Source: Teredinibacter turnerae (GTDB lineage Bacteria; Pseudomonadota; Gammaproteobacteria; Pseudomonadales; Cellvibrionaceae). Taken from it: a stretch of 64,000 nt of DNA. Where the stretch lies: the NCBI RefSeq assembly GCF_037935975.1, contig NZ_CP149817.1:124001-188000 (forward strand), given 5' to 3'. A program made the position numbers and the translations under genes. This document shows positions 8,314 through 18,006 of this stretch, piece after piece (positions within the stretch are counted from its first letter, which is position 1; every line of letters starts with the position of its first letter). The notes under the pieces were generated by a model. That model did not search any database. It worked only from the letters and a program-made list of their open reading frames with translations, and was not told the DNA's origin.

Positions 8314-9692
8314 GTCGTGTTGTGAGGAATCCGCAGGGCCGCCCAGGGCGGCAGCGGGGGATGTTGGGCGGTGGTTTGTGGGTGTTGGGTAGTCGGCTCG
8401 TGGTGGCTCTGACCCAAGTAGTGACACTGGGTTTATTGGCGCGATTGTTGGCTCCCGATGCCATGGGTGTGTACTTTATTATCGCGAACCTGGTGATTAT
8501 CACCAGCACAGTGGCCCAGTTGGGCATTCCACAACTGGTGGTAAAGCGCAGCGCGGAAGCGCTGGAATCCGGTGACCGGGCTCAGGTGCGGCAGGTTATG
8601 CAAGCCTGTCTTTGGCTCGCACTGGCTGCGGCTCTGATGTTTGGCGCGATTTTTATGGCCGGGCTTGGCAAGTGGCTGGCGGAACACGTTTTCCACTCGC
8701 CAGAAATGTTGCCGCTGCTGTGGTTGACGGCCATCTGGCTTATAGCTATGGCATTACAGCGCAGTGTTGGTGAGGCGTTTCGTGGATTGCACGATATGCG
8801 CGCCGCATCAGTTTTTGCAGGAGCATTTTCCGGGATCGTTATCGCCGCCACGCTGCTGTTCCTGGTGTGGTTTTGGGCTGAGTGCTCACTTTCCATGGTA
8901 CTCAAGGTGTCTGCGGGTGCGATGGTCGTCAGTCTGGTGGCGTCGCTGGCGCTGCTCCAGCGGCGGGTGCAGTTGTTTCGGGCGCCTTTTGCCAAGCCCG
9001 ACCTGAGCCTGCTGCGCTTGGCGCTACCCATATTTTTTGCCAGCCTTGGCAATATTGTACTGACTCGCGCAGATATCTGGCTGCTGGGCATGTTCGCCAG
9101 CGATAGTGAGGTGGCGCTCTATGGCGGCGCGGCGCGTATTATTGGTTTACTGGGCACCGCACAGTTGATCGCGGTGGCGCTTACGGGGCCAGTGATCGCG
9201 CAATTGAATCAACGGGGTGATATGCGCCAGCTACAAAGGGTTATTCAGCTGGTACCTACGGTATTGGCGCTGCCAACGCTGGTGGTTATCGTCGGGCTGG
9301 TGCTGTGGGGTGATTATCTTATGGCCCTGCTCTACGGGGATGCCTTTTACGCAGGCGGTCTGCGAGTGCTACAGATACTGGCTATCGGGCAGGGAGCGGC
9401 ACTCCTCGCAGGGGTGAGCGTGCAGGTGTTGTTGATGACTAACCAGCAGCGCAACGTCATGTTTATTACGCTTTCCTGCACCCTGTTGGCCCTTGTCGGC
9501 ACTTTGCTTAGTGTCGATGCTTATGGCATTACCGCAGTGGCTTTCTGGTTTGCTGTTGCTGTCGCGATGCAGGCCTTGCTCGCCCTCATTGTCTGTCGCC
9601 TCCGGTTAAAGCTGAACACCTGGATCTGGCCGCCTGCACTACTCCACATAGGTGCACTGCGTCAGCTTTTGCAGCCCCGGCGTCCTGCATGA
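8310..9692 (+). CDS. Wzx-like polysaccharide flippase
   Basis: The 460-residue polytopic protein has about 12-14 hydrophobic segments. The opening GGGLWVLGSRLVVALTQVVTLGLLARLLAPDAMG is the typical first two helices of MATE/MVF-type polysaccharide transporters (a conserved LARLL-P---G motif follows helix 1). It should flip lipid-linked repeat units across the inner membrane for Wzy-dependent polymerisation. The start codon overlaps the Wzz stop (ATGA), and the stop overlaps the next gene the same way, indicating translational coupling. Confidence 0.85.
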   Translation: MSRVVRNPQGRPGRQRGMLGGGLWVLGSRLVVALTQVVTLGLLARLLAPDAMGVYFIIANLVIITSTVAQLGIPQLVVKRSAEALESGDRAQVRQVMQACLWLALAAALMFGAIFMAGLGKWLAEHVFHSPEMLPLLWLTAIWLIAMALQRSVGEAFRGLHDMRAASVFAGAFSGIVIAATLLFLVWFWAECSLSMVLKVSAGAMVVSLVASLALLQRRVQLFRAPFAKPDLSLLRLALPIFFASLGNIVLTRADIWLLGMFASDSEVALYGGAARIIGLLGTAQLIAVALTGPVIAQLNQRGDMRQLQRVIQLVPTVLALPTLVVIVGLVLWGDYLMALLYGDAFYAGGLRVLQILAIGQGAALLAGVSVQVLLMTNQQRNVMFITLSCTLLALVGTLLSVDAYGITAVAFWFAVAVAMQALLALIVCRLRLKLNTWIWPPALLHIGALRQLLQPRRPA

Positions 9693-11062
9693 GGTTTAGT
9701 GCCGTTTCATTGATGTGTGCCGCGTTGCTGTGGGGCACTTTTTTTCTGAAGGCGACAGTGCCGATTATGCTCGGACTGTTGGCCGCAGCCATTGTGTTCT
9801 ACTGGAGCCTGATGCGCGGCTATCGGTTGGACGCTATCGGGCTGGTTCTGGTGCTGAACATGATCTTCTGGCTGAGCAGTGGCTTGGTGGTGGGGTCGCT
9901 GGGGCTCAGTAGTTTTGTCTCACCCGGGTTTTACAATGGCGACGGGCGCATCCTGCTCTCCTGTTTACCTTTGCTGGCTCTCGCTGTTGCGCCGGTAACG
10001 ACTTGGGAGCTGCAGAAATTTATTCGCCAAGTGCAATGGGTCGTGGTGGTGTCGATTGCTGTCTATCTGTTTTGGCTGATCACTGGAAATCGGGCACTGG
10101 CGGGTGCCGGTCACGCAGATGAATTCCACGCATTTTTTACCTCTCATACCGGCTCTGGTACTTTTTTTGGCTGTATTGCGGTGTTCGCGATTGTGTTTAA
10201 TGCTGAACGCATAAAGCGTGGCCAACTATTGTTTGCGCTCGTGTTGTTGGGGCCGGTGTTTTCATCGGGGTCCCGTGAAGCACTCGTTGGGGTAATGGCT
10301 GCGCTAGGTTGGTTTTTATTCGCCAAGCGTAAAAACCCGCTTGTTCTGTTGCCAATTTTGTTGCTAGCACTTGCCCTGGTTCCGGCGGTGGAGATGATGA
10401 GCAACAAAGCCTACAACCGAACGCTGGGGATGTTTAGCCAGGAGTCGCTTGCCGGGATGACTGGCCAGGTAGAGGCAGGTATCAAAAGCGATTGGGCTGT
10501 CGGCGACTGGAATCCGGAGGAGAGCAACGACAAGCTTGAAACTGGTGATGTGACCACCCTGGTGCGGATGATGCTCTGGGTATATGCGGGCAAACGTTTC
10601 GTGGATAGCCCGATTGTCGGTATGGGTTGGGGGCGTTTCAACGATCGCCAGCTTACGCTTATAGATACACCGTTACTCGGCATTGCCTTCGACGGTCGAC
10701 GCGTGTTTAACACCGCGAGCGCCCACAATTCCTATTTCCACATATTGGCTGAATCCGGGTTGCTGGGCATGGGCCTTTATCTCGCGTTGTGGATTGCCCT
10801 GTTTTTCCGCGCCCGCAAGGCGGAAACCCTGTTCCAGCCACTGCAGTCTGTACGCGCCTATTTTGTCGCTTGCCAGGCGCTGGTGGTGTATCTGCTCGCC
10901 TGCGCACTTACTGGTCATGCGTTGGCTGCACCTTCGGTGATGGTACCCGTGGTGACCATATTAGGCGTTGGCGCGGCCTATTATCGTACGGCTGTTGCTA
11001 TCGGCCCACCCTCCGCTGACAATCCTCAGGAGCATACGCATGACCCAAAACCCATTGGCTGA
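9689..11062 (+). CDS. Wzy-like polymerase / O-antigen ligase family protein
   Basis: The 457-residue protein has about ten membrane segments and a large periplasmic loop between roughly residues 225 and 350, the arrangement of O-antigen polymerase/ligase (Wzy_C) proteins. Before the loop it has SGSREALVGVMAALGWFLF and inside it PIVGMGWGRFND and SAHNSYFHILAESGLLGMG; the latter is the conserved H-N-x-x-x-x-x-x-E-x-G-x-x-G motif. It probably polymerises repeat units at the periplasmic face. It is coupled by ATGA overlap to the flippase, and its end overlaps the start of the next glycosyltransferase by 23 bp. Confidence 0.85.
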   Translation: MRFSAVSLMCAALLWGTFFLKATVPIMLGLLAAAIVFYWSLMRGYRLDAIGLVLVLNMIFWLSSGLVVGSLGLSSFVSPGFYNGDGRILLSCLPLLALAVAPVTTWELQKFIRQVQWVVVVSIAVYLFWLITGNRALAGAGHADEFHAFFTSHTGSGTFFGCIAVFAIVFNAERIKRGQLLFALVLLGPVFSSGSREALVGVMAALGWFLFAKRKNPLVLLPILLLALALVPAVEMMSNKAYNRTLGMFSQESLAGMTGQVEAGIKSDWAVGDWNPEESNDKLETGDVTTLVRMMLWVYAGKRFVDSPIVGMGWGRFNDRQLTLIDTPLLGIAFDGRRVFNTASAHNSYFHILAESGLLGMGLYLALWIALFFRARKAETLFQPLQSVRAYFVACQALVVYLLACALTGHALAAPSVMVPVVTILGVGAAYYRTAVAIGPPSADNPQEHTHDPKPIG

Positions 11063-12206
11063 TCCGGGTGTAGTGGAGAGCAACGACGAACGGCGCCCCG
11101 CCAGCCCTTTGCGGGTTGCTATCGTGCACTACTGGCTGGTGGGGATGCGCGGCGGCGAAAAGGTGCTTGAAGCCTTGTGCGATATCTATCCAGGCGCTGA
11201 CATTTATACCCATGTGGTGGACAGAGAACGTATATCCGACAAGCTCCAGCGCCACACAATACACACCACCTTTATCAACCGGTTACCGCGCGCTCGGCGG
11301 TGGTACCAACGGTATTTGCCACTGATGCCACTGGCACTGGAACAATTGGACTTACGCGCGTACGACCTGGTCATTTCCAGTGAGTCCGGCCCTGCCAAAG
11401 GGGTTATCACCCGACCGGATGCGCTGCACATTTGTTACTGCCACTCTCCTATGCGCTACCTGTGGGATATGTACCCGGAATATCTTGCCAGTACCGGGCG
11501 TTTTACCCGCTTGATGATGCGCCCGTTAATGCACTATCTGAGGCTCTGGGATTACGCCAGTGCGGCACGCGTGGATACGTTTGTCGCCAATTCCAGTTAT
11601 ATCGCACGGCGGATTCGCAAATGTTACCGTCGCCGCAGTGCAGTGGTGTTTCCTCCGGTCGCGATTGACGACTTCAAACCCGGTGGCGAAAAGCAGGATT
11701 ATTATCTTCTGTTGGGTCAGTTGGTGCCCTACAAAAAAGCAGATCTGGCTGTGGATGCCTTTAACCGGCTCGGCAAACGGTTGGTGGTGATTGGCGACGG
11801 TGCGCAATACGAGCAATTGAAAACGCGCGCGGCTGCGAATATCGATATTCTGGGCTGGCAGCCCTTCAGTGAAATTCAGCGGCACTACCAACAGGCGCGT
11901 GCATTGATTTTTCCGGGCATTGAAGATTTTGGCATTGTGCCGCTGGAAGCCATGGCCTCTGGTACACCGGTGATCGCGTATGCCGAAGGTGGAGCGCTGG
12001 ATACGGTTATCGACGGCGAAACCGGTAAATTGTTTTACGCCCAGACTGTGGATGCCCTGTGCGATGCGGTGACTGAATTCGAGTCTGCGCCGCCGCTGGA
12101 AACTCAAGCGCTGGTAGCTTGGGCGGAAAAGTTCAGCCAGGTACATTTCACGGAAAATTTTTTGCAAGTGGTAGATGATGCTTTCGTCGAGATAGACCAG
12201 GGCTAA
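11040..12206 (+). CDS. Glycosyltransferase family 4 protein (mannosyltransferase-like)
   Basis: The start at 11040 is chosen because AGGAG lies just upstream and an in-frame earlier ATG would lie deep inside the polymerase gene. The 388-residue GT-B enzyme shows VAIVHYWLVGMRGGEKVLE at the N-terminus, ICYCHSPMRYLWDMY in the acceptor half, and LVVIGDGAQYEQL and FPGIEDFGIVPLEAMASGTPVIAY in the donor half. The last is the E-F-G-I-x-x-x-E signature of GT4 retaining enzymes. The CYCHSPMRYLWD motif recalls GDP-mannose-using enzymes, but the donor is unproven. It is the last gene of the coupled export/polymerisation operon. Confidence 0.85.
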   Translation: MTQNPLADPGVVESNDERRPASPLRVAIVHYWLVGMRGGEKVLEALCDIYPGADIYTHVVDRERISDKLQRHTIHTTFINRLPRARRWYQRYLPLMPLALEQLDLRAYDLVISSESGPAKGVITRPDALHICYCHSPMRYLWDMYPEYLASTGRFTRLMMRPLMHYLRLWDYASAARVDTFVANSSYIARRIRKCYRRRSAVVFPPVAIDDFKPGGEKQDYYLLLGQLVPYKKADLAVDAFNRLGKRLVVIGDGAQYEQLKTRAAANIDILGWQPFSEIQRHYQQARALIFPGIEDFGIVPLEAMASGTPVIAYAEGGALDTVIDGETGKLFYAQTVDALCDAVTEFESAPPLETQALVAWAEKFSQVHFTENFLQVVDDAFVEIDQG

Positions 12207-12286
12207 TTGAATTCGTGTTAGGCCCTCATGCTCTCTGGCTATATGCAAAGCCACAGGCGTAACACCACAAGGGACGAGATTCTTCT

Positions 12287-13576
12287 ATGGCGCGACTCAT
12301 CGGTTATTTATGGCTGAGCACCCTCACCTTCTGGAGTTTGACGGTGAATGCGCAGGATTGGACCGCCTACTTTGGTTCGCACTATCGCGTCGAAGCGTGG
12401 GCTGGCTCCATTCGCGATCCCCAGGGCGCAGGGTTTTTCAGTGCTGAATATGGCGCCGATCAGCTGGCGTTATTGGCCAAACTGGGCTCTCACAAACAGC
12501 TGGTCTACAGCCCAGGCGGACTAGGCTCTGGTCGCAGCGAGGCAGCGGTCGATCATTATCTAACGCACATGCTGCTCACGCTGGGAGAAGACTGGAAAAC
12601 ACAGCTGCAAGCGAATATTGCAAAAATCCCCACCAGCGCGGCGCCGGTATATTGGCAGTTTGGCAACGAGATTAACTCACGGCGCTTTAGCGAGACCATT
12701 GCCGCGTGGGATGGTGCTCATGCAGGCGGCAGGCCTCGACCTGGCCGCGCGCACGATGCGGCGACTATTCCTTATTACGTGGAATATTATCTTGCCCCTG
12801 GGGTGGCGGCCATACGCAGCAGTAAGCACTCTGAACGGGTAAAGGTTGTTCTCGGATCGCTGGCAGCGGCGGCGAATCCACGTGCCCAGGCGTTCCTGGA
12901 TGCACTGCTGAATTATCAGGTTCAAGGGTTGATGGCAGAGAGCCTGAAGGGCAAGCGAGTGTATGAACTCGTGGATGTTATCGCGCTGCACTATATTGCC
13001 AGCGCGAATACCCTCCAGTGGCGCAGTACCCTGGATCAACTCTACAAAAAGTGGCTTGCTACTGGCAAAGTCGCCGCGATCTGGTCGACGGAAGAAGTAG
13101 GCTTGCAGCGGGCAACCCGCAACGAAGGCGCCGCTGCCGGTTTGATGGTTGTCGCGCGTACCATGGACTGGTGGTTGAGTAAAGGTATGCCCCCCGAGCA
13201 GGGACGAGCATTTTTGTGGGGGGCGGATAGAGGACTCAAAGGCACCACCACGGCCGGAGCTATGCAGGCACTTTACGACACCATCGGGAAGTCCCATTGG
13301 CAGGTACTGCCGCAACCGGCGCCGCTGAGTGGCGACAATCTTGATGTTTACGGTTTTGCGTTACAGCCCAGTGGCCGCCAGTTATGGTTTGCCATGCCAG
13401 CAGATCAAAGGCGCGGAGCACGTGTGGCGGTCAGCTCTTCACTAACAAAAAGCCTGAACACGGTGGTGGCGGCCTATCACTACAGCCCGCAAGGCGAGCA
13501 TCGTGGTTTGCCGAACAGCGGGTTTGAGCTGGCGCCGGGCAGTGCATTATGGCTTCTGTTGGAGGCAAAAAAATGA
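12287..13576 (+). CDS. Secreted glycoside-hydrolase-like protein (clan GH-A type)
   Basis: The 429-residue protein has a signal peptide (SLTVNAQ, cleavage near residue 22). An (alpha/beta)8 hydrolase is suggested by two carboxylate motifs at the expected spacing: VYWQFGNEIN near residue 127 (acid/base Glu after Asn) and AAIWSTEEVG near residue 265 (candidate nucleophile). A small C-terminal beta region (residues 350-429) follows. I cannot name the GH family. Encoded after the EPS operon, it may trim or depolymerise the secreted polymer, as many EPS loci carry a hydrolase; this is inference. Its stop overlaps the following lipoprotein start (ATGA). Confidence 0.65.
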   Translation: MARLIGYLWLSTLTFWSLTVNAQDWTAYFGSHYRVEAWAGSIRDPQGAGFFSAEYGADQLALLAKLGSHKQLVYSPGGLGSGRSEAAVDHYLTHMLLTLGEDWKTQLQANIAKIPTSAAPVYWQFGNEINSRRFSETIAAWDGAHAGGRPRPGRAHDAATIPYYVEYYLAPGVAAIRSSKHSERVKVVLGSLAAAANPRAQAFLDALLNYQVQGLMAESLKGKRVYELVDVIALHYIASANTLQWRSTLDQLYKKWLATGKVAAIWSTEEVGLQRATRNEGAAAGLMVVARTMDWWLSKGMPPEQGRAFLWGADRGLKGTTTAGAMQALYDTIGKSHWQVLPQPAPLSGDNLDVYGFALQPSGRQLWFAMPADQRRGARVAVSSSLTKSLNTVVAAYHYSPQGEHRGLPNSGFELAPGSALWLLLEAKK

Positions 13577-13953
13577 GGAAGCAGCTTGTACTAAACGGTG
13601 TTTGTGTTGCGCTTCTAACGCTGGCTGGTGGTTGTAACAGTGCATCGAATGGTGCGGGTGCCTCTGTACCAGGAGAAAAAGTTGCGCCACCAGCTTCCGA
13701 TTTTGTTCAGCAGCAATTGGCGAAGCGCGCCGAGCTGATGAAGTCGCTTACGGCCGAGCAACGCCAATACTATTTAGCGCCATTCAATCCGAACACTAGC
13801 CAGGCGGTTGCGAAAGAACGTGTTGAACGGGTGAGAGAACGCGAGAAAAAGACACAAAATGCAGAGAGACCGCCGCGCGAACGGGAACCTCGTGAGCGCC
13901 CGGCGGATGAGAGGAAGCAGCGGCCGGTACGTGACGACCGCTATATGCGTTAG
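13573..13953 (+). CDS. Small lipoprotein with a charged Arg/Glu-rich tail
   Basis: The ATG at 13573 overlaps the preceding stop. The 126-residue product has a lipobox (TLAGGC, Cys near residue 21). Next comes a short helical part with SLTAEQRQYYLAPFNP, and the C-terminal third is dominated by Arg, Glu and Pro. I do not recognise a family. Coupling to the hydrolase gene suggests a joint role at the cell surface. It ends 1 bp before the end of the convergent GH8 gene. Confidence 0.6.
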   Translation: MRKQLVLNGVCVALLTLAGGCNSASNGAGASVPGEKVAPPASDFVQQQLAKRAELMKSLTAEQRQYYLAPFNPNTSQAVAKERVERVREREKKTQNAERPPREREPRERPADERKQRPVRDDRYMR

Positions 13954-13954
13954 C

Positions 13955-15265
13955 TTATTCCGCGTCGGGGATCCACGCTTTGTATTCCCCCGCGCAATGC
14001 AGCAGCGCCATCAGGTATAGAACACCATCGTAGTACCGGTATTGCCCTGTGGGCGGTTGTTGTTGCCAGAGCTTTTCCACAAAACTATGCCAGCGGGGAT
14101 CAGTAGCTGCCATAGCTGCCGTTGCATTCATGGAAATTAGGCCGAGGGTCGGCCCACCACCCAGCGGTTTGCCGTCCAGGCTATAAAGGTGGTTCATTTT
14201 GCCCTCCTGAGTTTCGAAGAACGCGAGTAATTTGTCACTGCGTGCCGGTGCGCCTGAATCTTTGCCCCACCAGGCATAGTCCATGGACCAGTTCATTACC
14301 GAACGCCAGGCATCGTATCGAAAATCTACCGACTCCGGCCGCCAGGATGCTGCCCACGGGGTGCCATCAAAATTGCCGTAATCTGGTGTTAACGCCGTGA
14401 CCGGATGGGCGGCTTTGGCAAAATAGTCGCGGCTCACATTGGCCGCTTTTGCCCAAAACGCGCGATCTTCTTGCGGCGCGACACGTGCCCAAATTTCGTA
14501 GAACGAGGGTAGATGGTAAGACGCATCAGTATGATCAGCATTATTAATGTCGGGCGTGAAGCGCACTTGCGCCTCTTCCGGGTGGAACAGATTGGTCGCT
14601 GTCATTACTCCGCGGTTGGTTGGGCCGGTGATCACTTGGCGGTGGCGCATGCGGCTCAGAATGGTATCCGCTTCCTGTTGGTAGTTGAAGATACCTTCGC
14701 TATTCCCCCAGCGGGCGGCGGCGAAATAGAGTGCGGTCACGAAATATTCCTCGCCATCTGGCGCTGGCATATCGTCATTGGCGACACCATCGCGGCGCAC
14801 GGACCAGGCAAAGTAACCAAACGCTGGGTGCGTGGGCGAGTCTTGATACATATAGGTTTTCGCCCAGTTCCAGATTGCATCGAACTCGGCTTTTTTGTCC
14901 ATTTGAACGGTAATCATCATGCCGTAGCTCATGCCTTCTGAGCGTACGTCATTACTGTTCACATCGTAAATATACGCGAGTGGACCATTCTCGTTTCCGC
15001 CTGCCTGATAGTAGACCGCTGCATCTTTCGCGTCGCCATAAAACAAGTGTTGGAAGGCCGCGTCTATTTTGCGCTGGATATCTGCTTGGCTTTTTCCGAT
15101 TTCGGCAAACAGGTTGCGGTACTCGCCGGTGGCAACGGCACCAGTAGCACTGGTGTCTGCATCCGGCTTGCTGTTACCTGCACAACCGGTTAGTGACACA
15201 AGGCCGAGCGTGAGCAAGGTTAAGGTAACTTGCCTGAAGCGGCTTGGTGAAAGACGTGGAAACAT
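13955..15265 (-). CDS. GH8 family lipoprotein, exo-oligoxylanase (Rex)-like
   Basis: The 436-residue protein has a lipobox (SLTGC, Cys near residue 28). Its (alpha/alpha)6 GH8 domain shows NDVRSEGMSYGMMITVQ (the Glu after Ser is the expected general acid), PAPDGEEYFVTALYFAAARWG and FRYDAWRSVMNWSMDYAWW (candidate catalytic Asp). This wording matches reducing-end xylose-releasing exo-oligoxylanases better than BcsZ-type cellulases, from family memory. It would act on xylo-oligosaccharides at the outer membrane or in the periplasm. It converges on the EPS cluster, so a role in EPS turnover is also possible. Confidence 0.8.
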   Translation of the reverse strand: MFPRLSPSRFRQVTLTLLTLGLVSLTGCAGNSKPDADTSATGAVATGEYRNLFAEIGKSQADIQRKIDAAFQHLFYGDAKDAAVYYQAGGNENGPLAYIYDVNSNDVRSEGMSYGMMITVQMDKKAEFDAIWNWAKTYMYQDSPTHPAFGYFAWSVRRDGVANDDMPAPDGEEYFVTALYFAAARWGNSEGIFNYQQEADTILSRMRHRQVITGPTNRGVMTATNLFHPEEAQVRFTPDINNADHTDASYHLPSFYEIWARVAPQEDRAFWAKAANVSRDYFAKAAHPVTALTPDYGNFDGTPWAASWRPESVDFRYDAWRSVMNWSMDYAWWGKDSGAPARSDKLLAFFETQEGKMNHLYSLDGKPLGGGPTLGLISMNATAAMAATDPRWHSFVEKLWQQQPPTGQYRYYDGVLYLMALLHCAGEYKAWIPDAE

Positions 15266-15505
15266 GAGAGCGACATCCTCTTGTTGTATTTGCGTTGGAA
15301 TTTTATGTGAGCTAAGTGTAGCAGAGGTGTGAGCGCTGAGGATGCCGGAAAATCGAAGCCCGCCGTGCGTAATTACGCGTCCGCACTGGGAATGGTGCTG
15401 TCGATCTGGTAAGTTGAACCAGGGCTATTAACACTGGATGATAGTTCAGTATCGGAGGCCTGAGAACTGTTAACTAAAAAGTAAGCCAAATGTCAGGGAG
15501 AGAAA
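15266..15505. other. Divergent intergenic region with promoters for the GH8 and lipoprotein genes
   Basis: This 240-bp region separates the minus-strand GH8 gene from a plus-strand lipoprotein gene, so it must carry both promoters. A purine-rich run (CAGGGAGAG, 15493-15501) just upstream of the 15506 ATG is the likely ribosome binding site. I see no clear palindrome or long repeat. Confidence 0.4.
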
Positions 15506-16168
15506 ATGCGCGTATTACTGTTGATATGGATTGTTTTTCTATGGGGATGTGCGTCGCCAATTGATGTAGGGAAAAAACAACAAAAATTAGCAAACACGGA
15601 ATTCACTGGTAACCCCTACCGTGAGTTTAAACTCAAAATCAATCAGACCCAGAGAACACGTAAAGTTGAGATTGTTGAGCATCCTGCCGCAGCAGTTATT
15701 CCAAATTGGAGACTGAGTCGTCCTTTGGCTTACGTGCTGGACGATGTTATTCCTGCGAAAAATCCCAAAGTGAAAATAACGAAAGCGCAAGTGATTATCG
15801 CCTTATCTCGAGAGGCGTATGCCGCCCTGCTAAACGCAGACCTAGGCTACGCTGCAGCATCTGGAGGGCTGGTGGGAATGGCAGCGGCTAGTGTAAGAAA
15901 CGCCTTTTTACTGGACGATGATGAGAGCCTCTATCGATATAAAACCAACGTGATCGCTTGTATTGTTGACATTGAGGATGGTGACAACCGTATTTCGATT
16001 GACGAGGCTATTCCGTTTAGGTACGACACGAATTTTCTATATCCTGATCCGCGTTTGCCGAATTTTAACGATCCTTCCGTTGTTGAGCAAATTCAGACGC
16101 TGGTGAGCAAATGTAAAGAGCGGACGTTGGCGGAATTAGAACACGGCACCGCCCAGAAGATGCAATAG
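15506..16168 (+). CDS. Predicted lipoprotein of unknown function
   Basis: The 220-residue product starts MRVLLLIWIVFLWGCASP, a lipobox with Cys at residue 15. The mature part has no motif I recognise. It contains a small Gly/Ala-rich hydrophobic stretch (LGYAAASGGLVGMAAASV, about residues 113-130) in an otherwise beta-rich protein. It stands alone, 176 bp before the symporter gene. Function unknown. Confidence 0.65.
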   Translation: MRVLLLIWIVFLWGCASPIDVGKKQQKLANTEFTGNPYREFKLKINQTQRTRKVEIVEHPAAAVIPNWRLSRPLAYVLDDVIPAKNPKVKITKAQVIIALSREAYAALLNADLGYAAASGGLVGMAAASVRNAFLLDDDESLYRYKTNVIACIVDIEDGDNRISIDEAIPFRYDTNFLYPDPRLPNFNDPSVVEQIQTLVSKCKERTLAELEHGTAQKMQ

Positions 16169-16344
16169 CATTTAATAACTTGGCAATGAAACTTACGAAG
16201 TTAATAGTCGGTGCATGGATGCACCGCCAGGTTAATAGTTTAACTAATTTAGGTACAAATGAGTTTAAGTCAGCTATGGTCGCGTGTTACGTCTGGCGGC
16301 GTGTTCCCAAAGTTTAAAACCGAAAAGTATGGAGAAAACACACT

Positions 16345-17937
16345 ATGGCCATTGCAACAATTTCAGCGCTGGACTGGTGGGTTATTGGGTTCTATCTCGT
16401 CGGGTTAATTAGCTTTAGCCTCTACCTCTCGCGAAGACAACATTCTCGTGCCGACTATTATGTCGGCGGGCGAAGCATCGGTGCCTGGCCTATAGCCATA
16501 TCCACAATGGCAACCCAATGTTCGACCAACAGTATATTGGGGGCTCCCGCGTTCGTGGCGTTTTCCGCTGGCGGCGGTTTGATATGGCTGCAATACGAAC
16601 TAGCTGTGCCCCTGGCTATGCTTGCAATCATGATATTTTTATTGCCGGTATTTCGGGCGATGAATCTTGTTTCCGTGTACGAATATTTAGAAAGGCGTTT
16701 CGATTTAAAAACCCGTTTGGTACTGAGCGGGCTGTTTCAGTTTTTACGCGCGTTTGCCACTTCAGTGACGATCTACAGTATTGCATTGGTGGTCGAGCTG
16801 ATTACCGGAACATCGTTTTTGATTTCTGTGCTTATTCTTGGTGCTATAACACTTATTTATGATGTCTTTGGCGGTGTAAAAGGGGTGGTGTATAGCGATG
16901 TTCTGCAAATGGGTATTTTGGTCGTCGTGCTAGTAATGTTGTTTGTTATATTGGTTGGCGAATTAGGTGGCCTGGCGGGTATTTTTAATGGGATACCTGA
17001 AGAACGCTTGCAAACGCTGGATTTCAGTCACCACGGCTTTGGCGACGGTGAAACCTTTGCGTTCTGGCCAATGCTTATTGGTGGCTTCTTTTTGTACGTC
17101 AGTTACTACGGGTGTGACCAAAGCCAGGTGCAGCGAGAGTTGTGTGCGGCGAATATTCACGAATCTAAAAAATCGCTCTTTTTAAATGGATTGTTGCGTT
17201 TTCCGCTGGTGTTATTGTATTGCCTGATTGGCGTCGGATTGGCAAGTTACGCGGCTAACCACCCAGAGTTCATACAACAGCTGCCAACGGAAGGCGATAC
17301 GCCAAATTACAATGTAGCCGTGCCGCTTTATATGTTGCAGGTACTTCCGGCGGGTTTGGTGGGCTTGGCGTTGGTTGCTTTATTTGCAGCGGCTATGTCG
17401 TCGCTGGATTCAGTGATTAACTCACTGAGCGCATCCACGATGGAAGACTTTGTGCGACGACTTTCGTCGAACGCGTGGAGCGATGAAACAGAGCTGTGGA
17501 TATCTCGCGTGGTGACGCTTTGTTGGGGGAGCCTGGCCGTCGTATTTTCATTTTACGTGGGCGACATTGCCGATTCCGTGTTAGTCGCAATAAATAAAAT
17601 TGGTTCGTTGATAAACGGCCCTGTTCTTGGTGTTTTCTTGCTGGGTATATTTACTCGTCGATGCAATGGCCTGGGAGCTGTGTGCGGATTGTGCTTAGGG
17701 TTTGTTACCAACGTACTGTGTTGGCTGTATTTGCCCGATGTTTCCTGGTTGTGGTGGAACGTGATTGGATTGATAGTTTGTATACTGGGGGGGTACCTAA
17801 CAAGCCTTTTTGTTGGCAGGCGACAACCGCGTGGAGAGCCATTCTCTGTTCAATTAGACTGGCAAAACTGGCGTGGAAGGTATGGCGTTCTGGTGCTGTA
17901 TACCCTTGGAATAGTGGGGGTGCTGGCGATACTCTAG
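16345..17937 (+). CDS. Sodium:solute symporter (SSS family)
   Basis: The 530-residue membrane protein has about 14 helices. The start (DWWVIGFYLVGLISFSLYLSRRQHSRADYYVGGRSIGAWPIAISTMATQCSTNSILGAP) is the SSS signature of helices 1-2 with the R-x6-YYxGGR loop. Further signatures are YDVFGGVKGVVYSDVLQM and AAMSSLDSVINSLSAS in the region that forms the second sodium site in the LeuT fold. The substrate is probably a sugar, sugar acid or similar small solute, unresolved. It is monocistronic, and a strong hairpin follows 24 bp downstream. Confidence 0.85.
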   Translation: MAIATISALDWWVIGFYLVGLISFSLYLSRRQHSRADYYVGGRSIGAWPIAISTMATQCSTNSILGAPAFVAFSAGGGLIWLQYELAVPLAMLAIMIFLLPVFRAMNLVSVYEYLERRFDLKTRLVLSGLFQFLRAFATSVTIYSIALVVELITGTSFLISVLILGAITLIYDVFGGVKGVVYSDVLQMGILVVVLVMLFVILVGELGGLAGIFNGIPEERLQTLDFSHHGFGDGETFAFWPMLIGGFFLYVSYYGCDQSQVQRELCAANIHESKKSLFLNGLLRFPLVLLYCLIGVGLASYAANHPEFIQQLPTEGDTPNYNVAVPLYMLQVLPAGLVGLALVALFAAAMSSLDSVINSLSASTMEDFVRRLSSNAWSDETELWISRVVTLCWGSLAVVFSFYVGDIADSVLVAINKIGSLINGPVLGVFLLGIFTRRCNGLGAVCGLCLGFVTNVLCWLYLPDVSWLWWNVIGLIVCILGGYLTSLFVGRRQPRGEPFSVQLDWQNWRGRYGVLVLYTLGIVGVLAIL

Positions 17938-17960
17938 AAAAATACTGTGAATTATTTTAC

Positions 17961-17978
17961 GGCCCCCTGGAGGGGGCC
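17961..17978. terminator. GC-rich hairpin between convergent genes
   Basis: A perfect 7-bp stem (GGCCCCC/GGGGGCC) with a TGGA loop lies between the symporter stop and the roadblock gene stop. No T-run follows on either strand, so it is at best a weak or Rho-assisted terminator for the convergent transcripts. Confidence 0.4.
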
Positions 17979-18006
17979 CGAAGTACTGAAGAGAGAAAAA
18001 TCGTGA

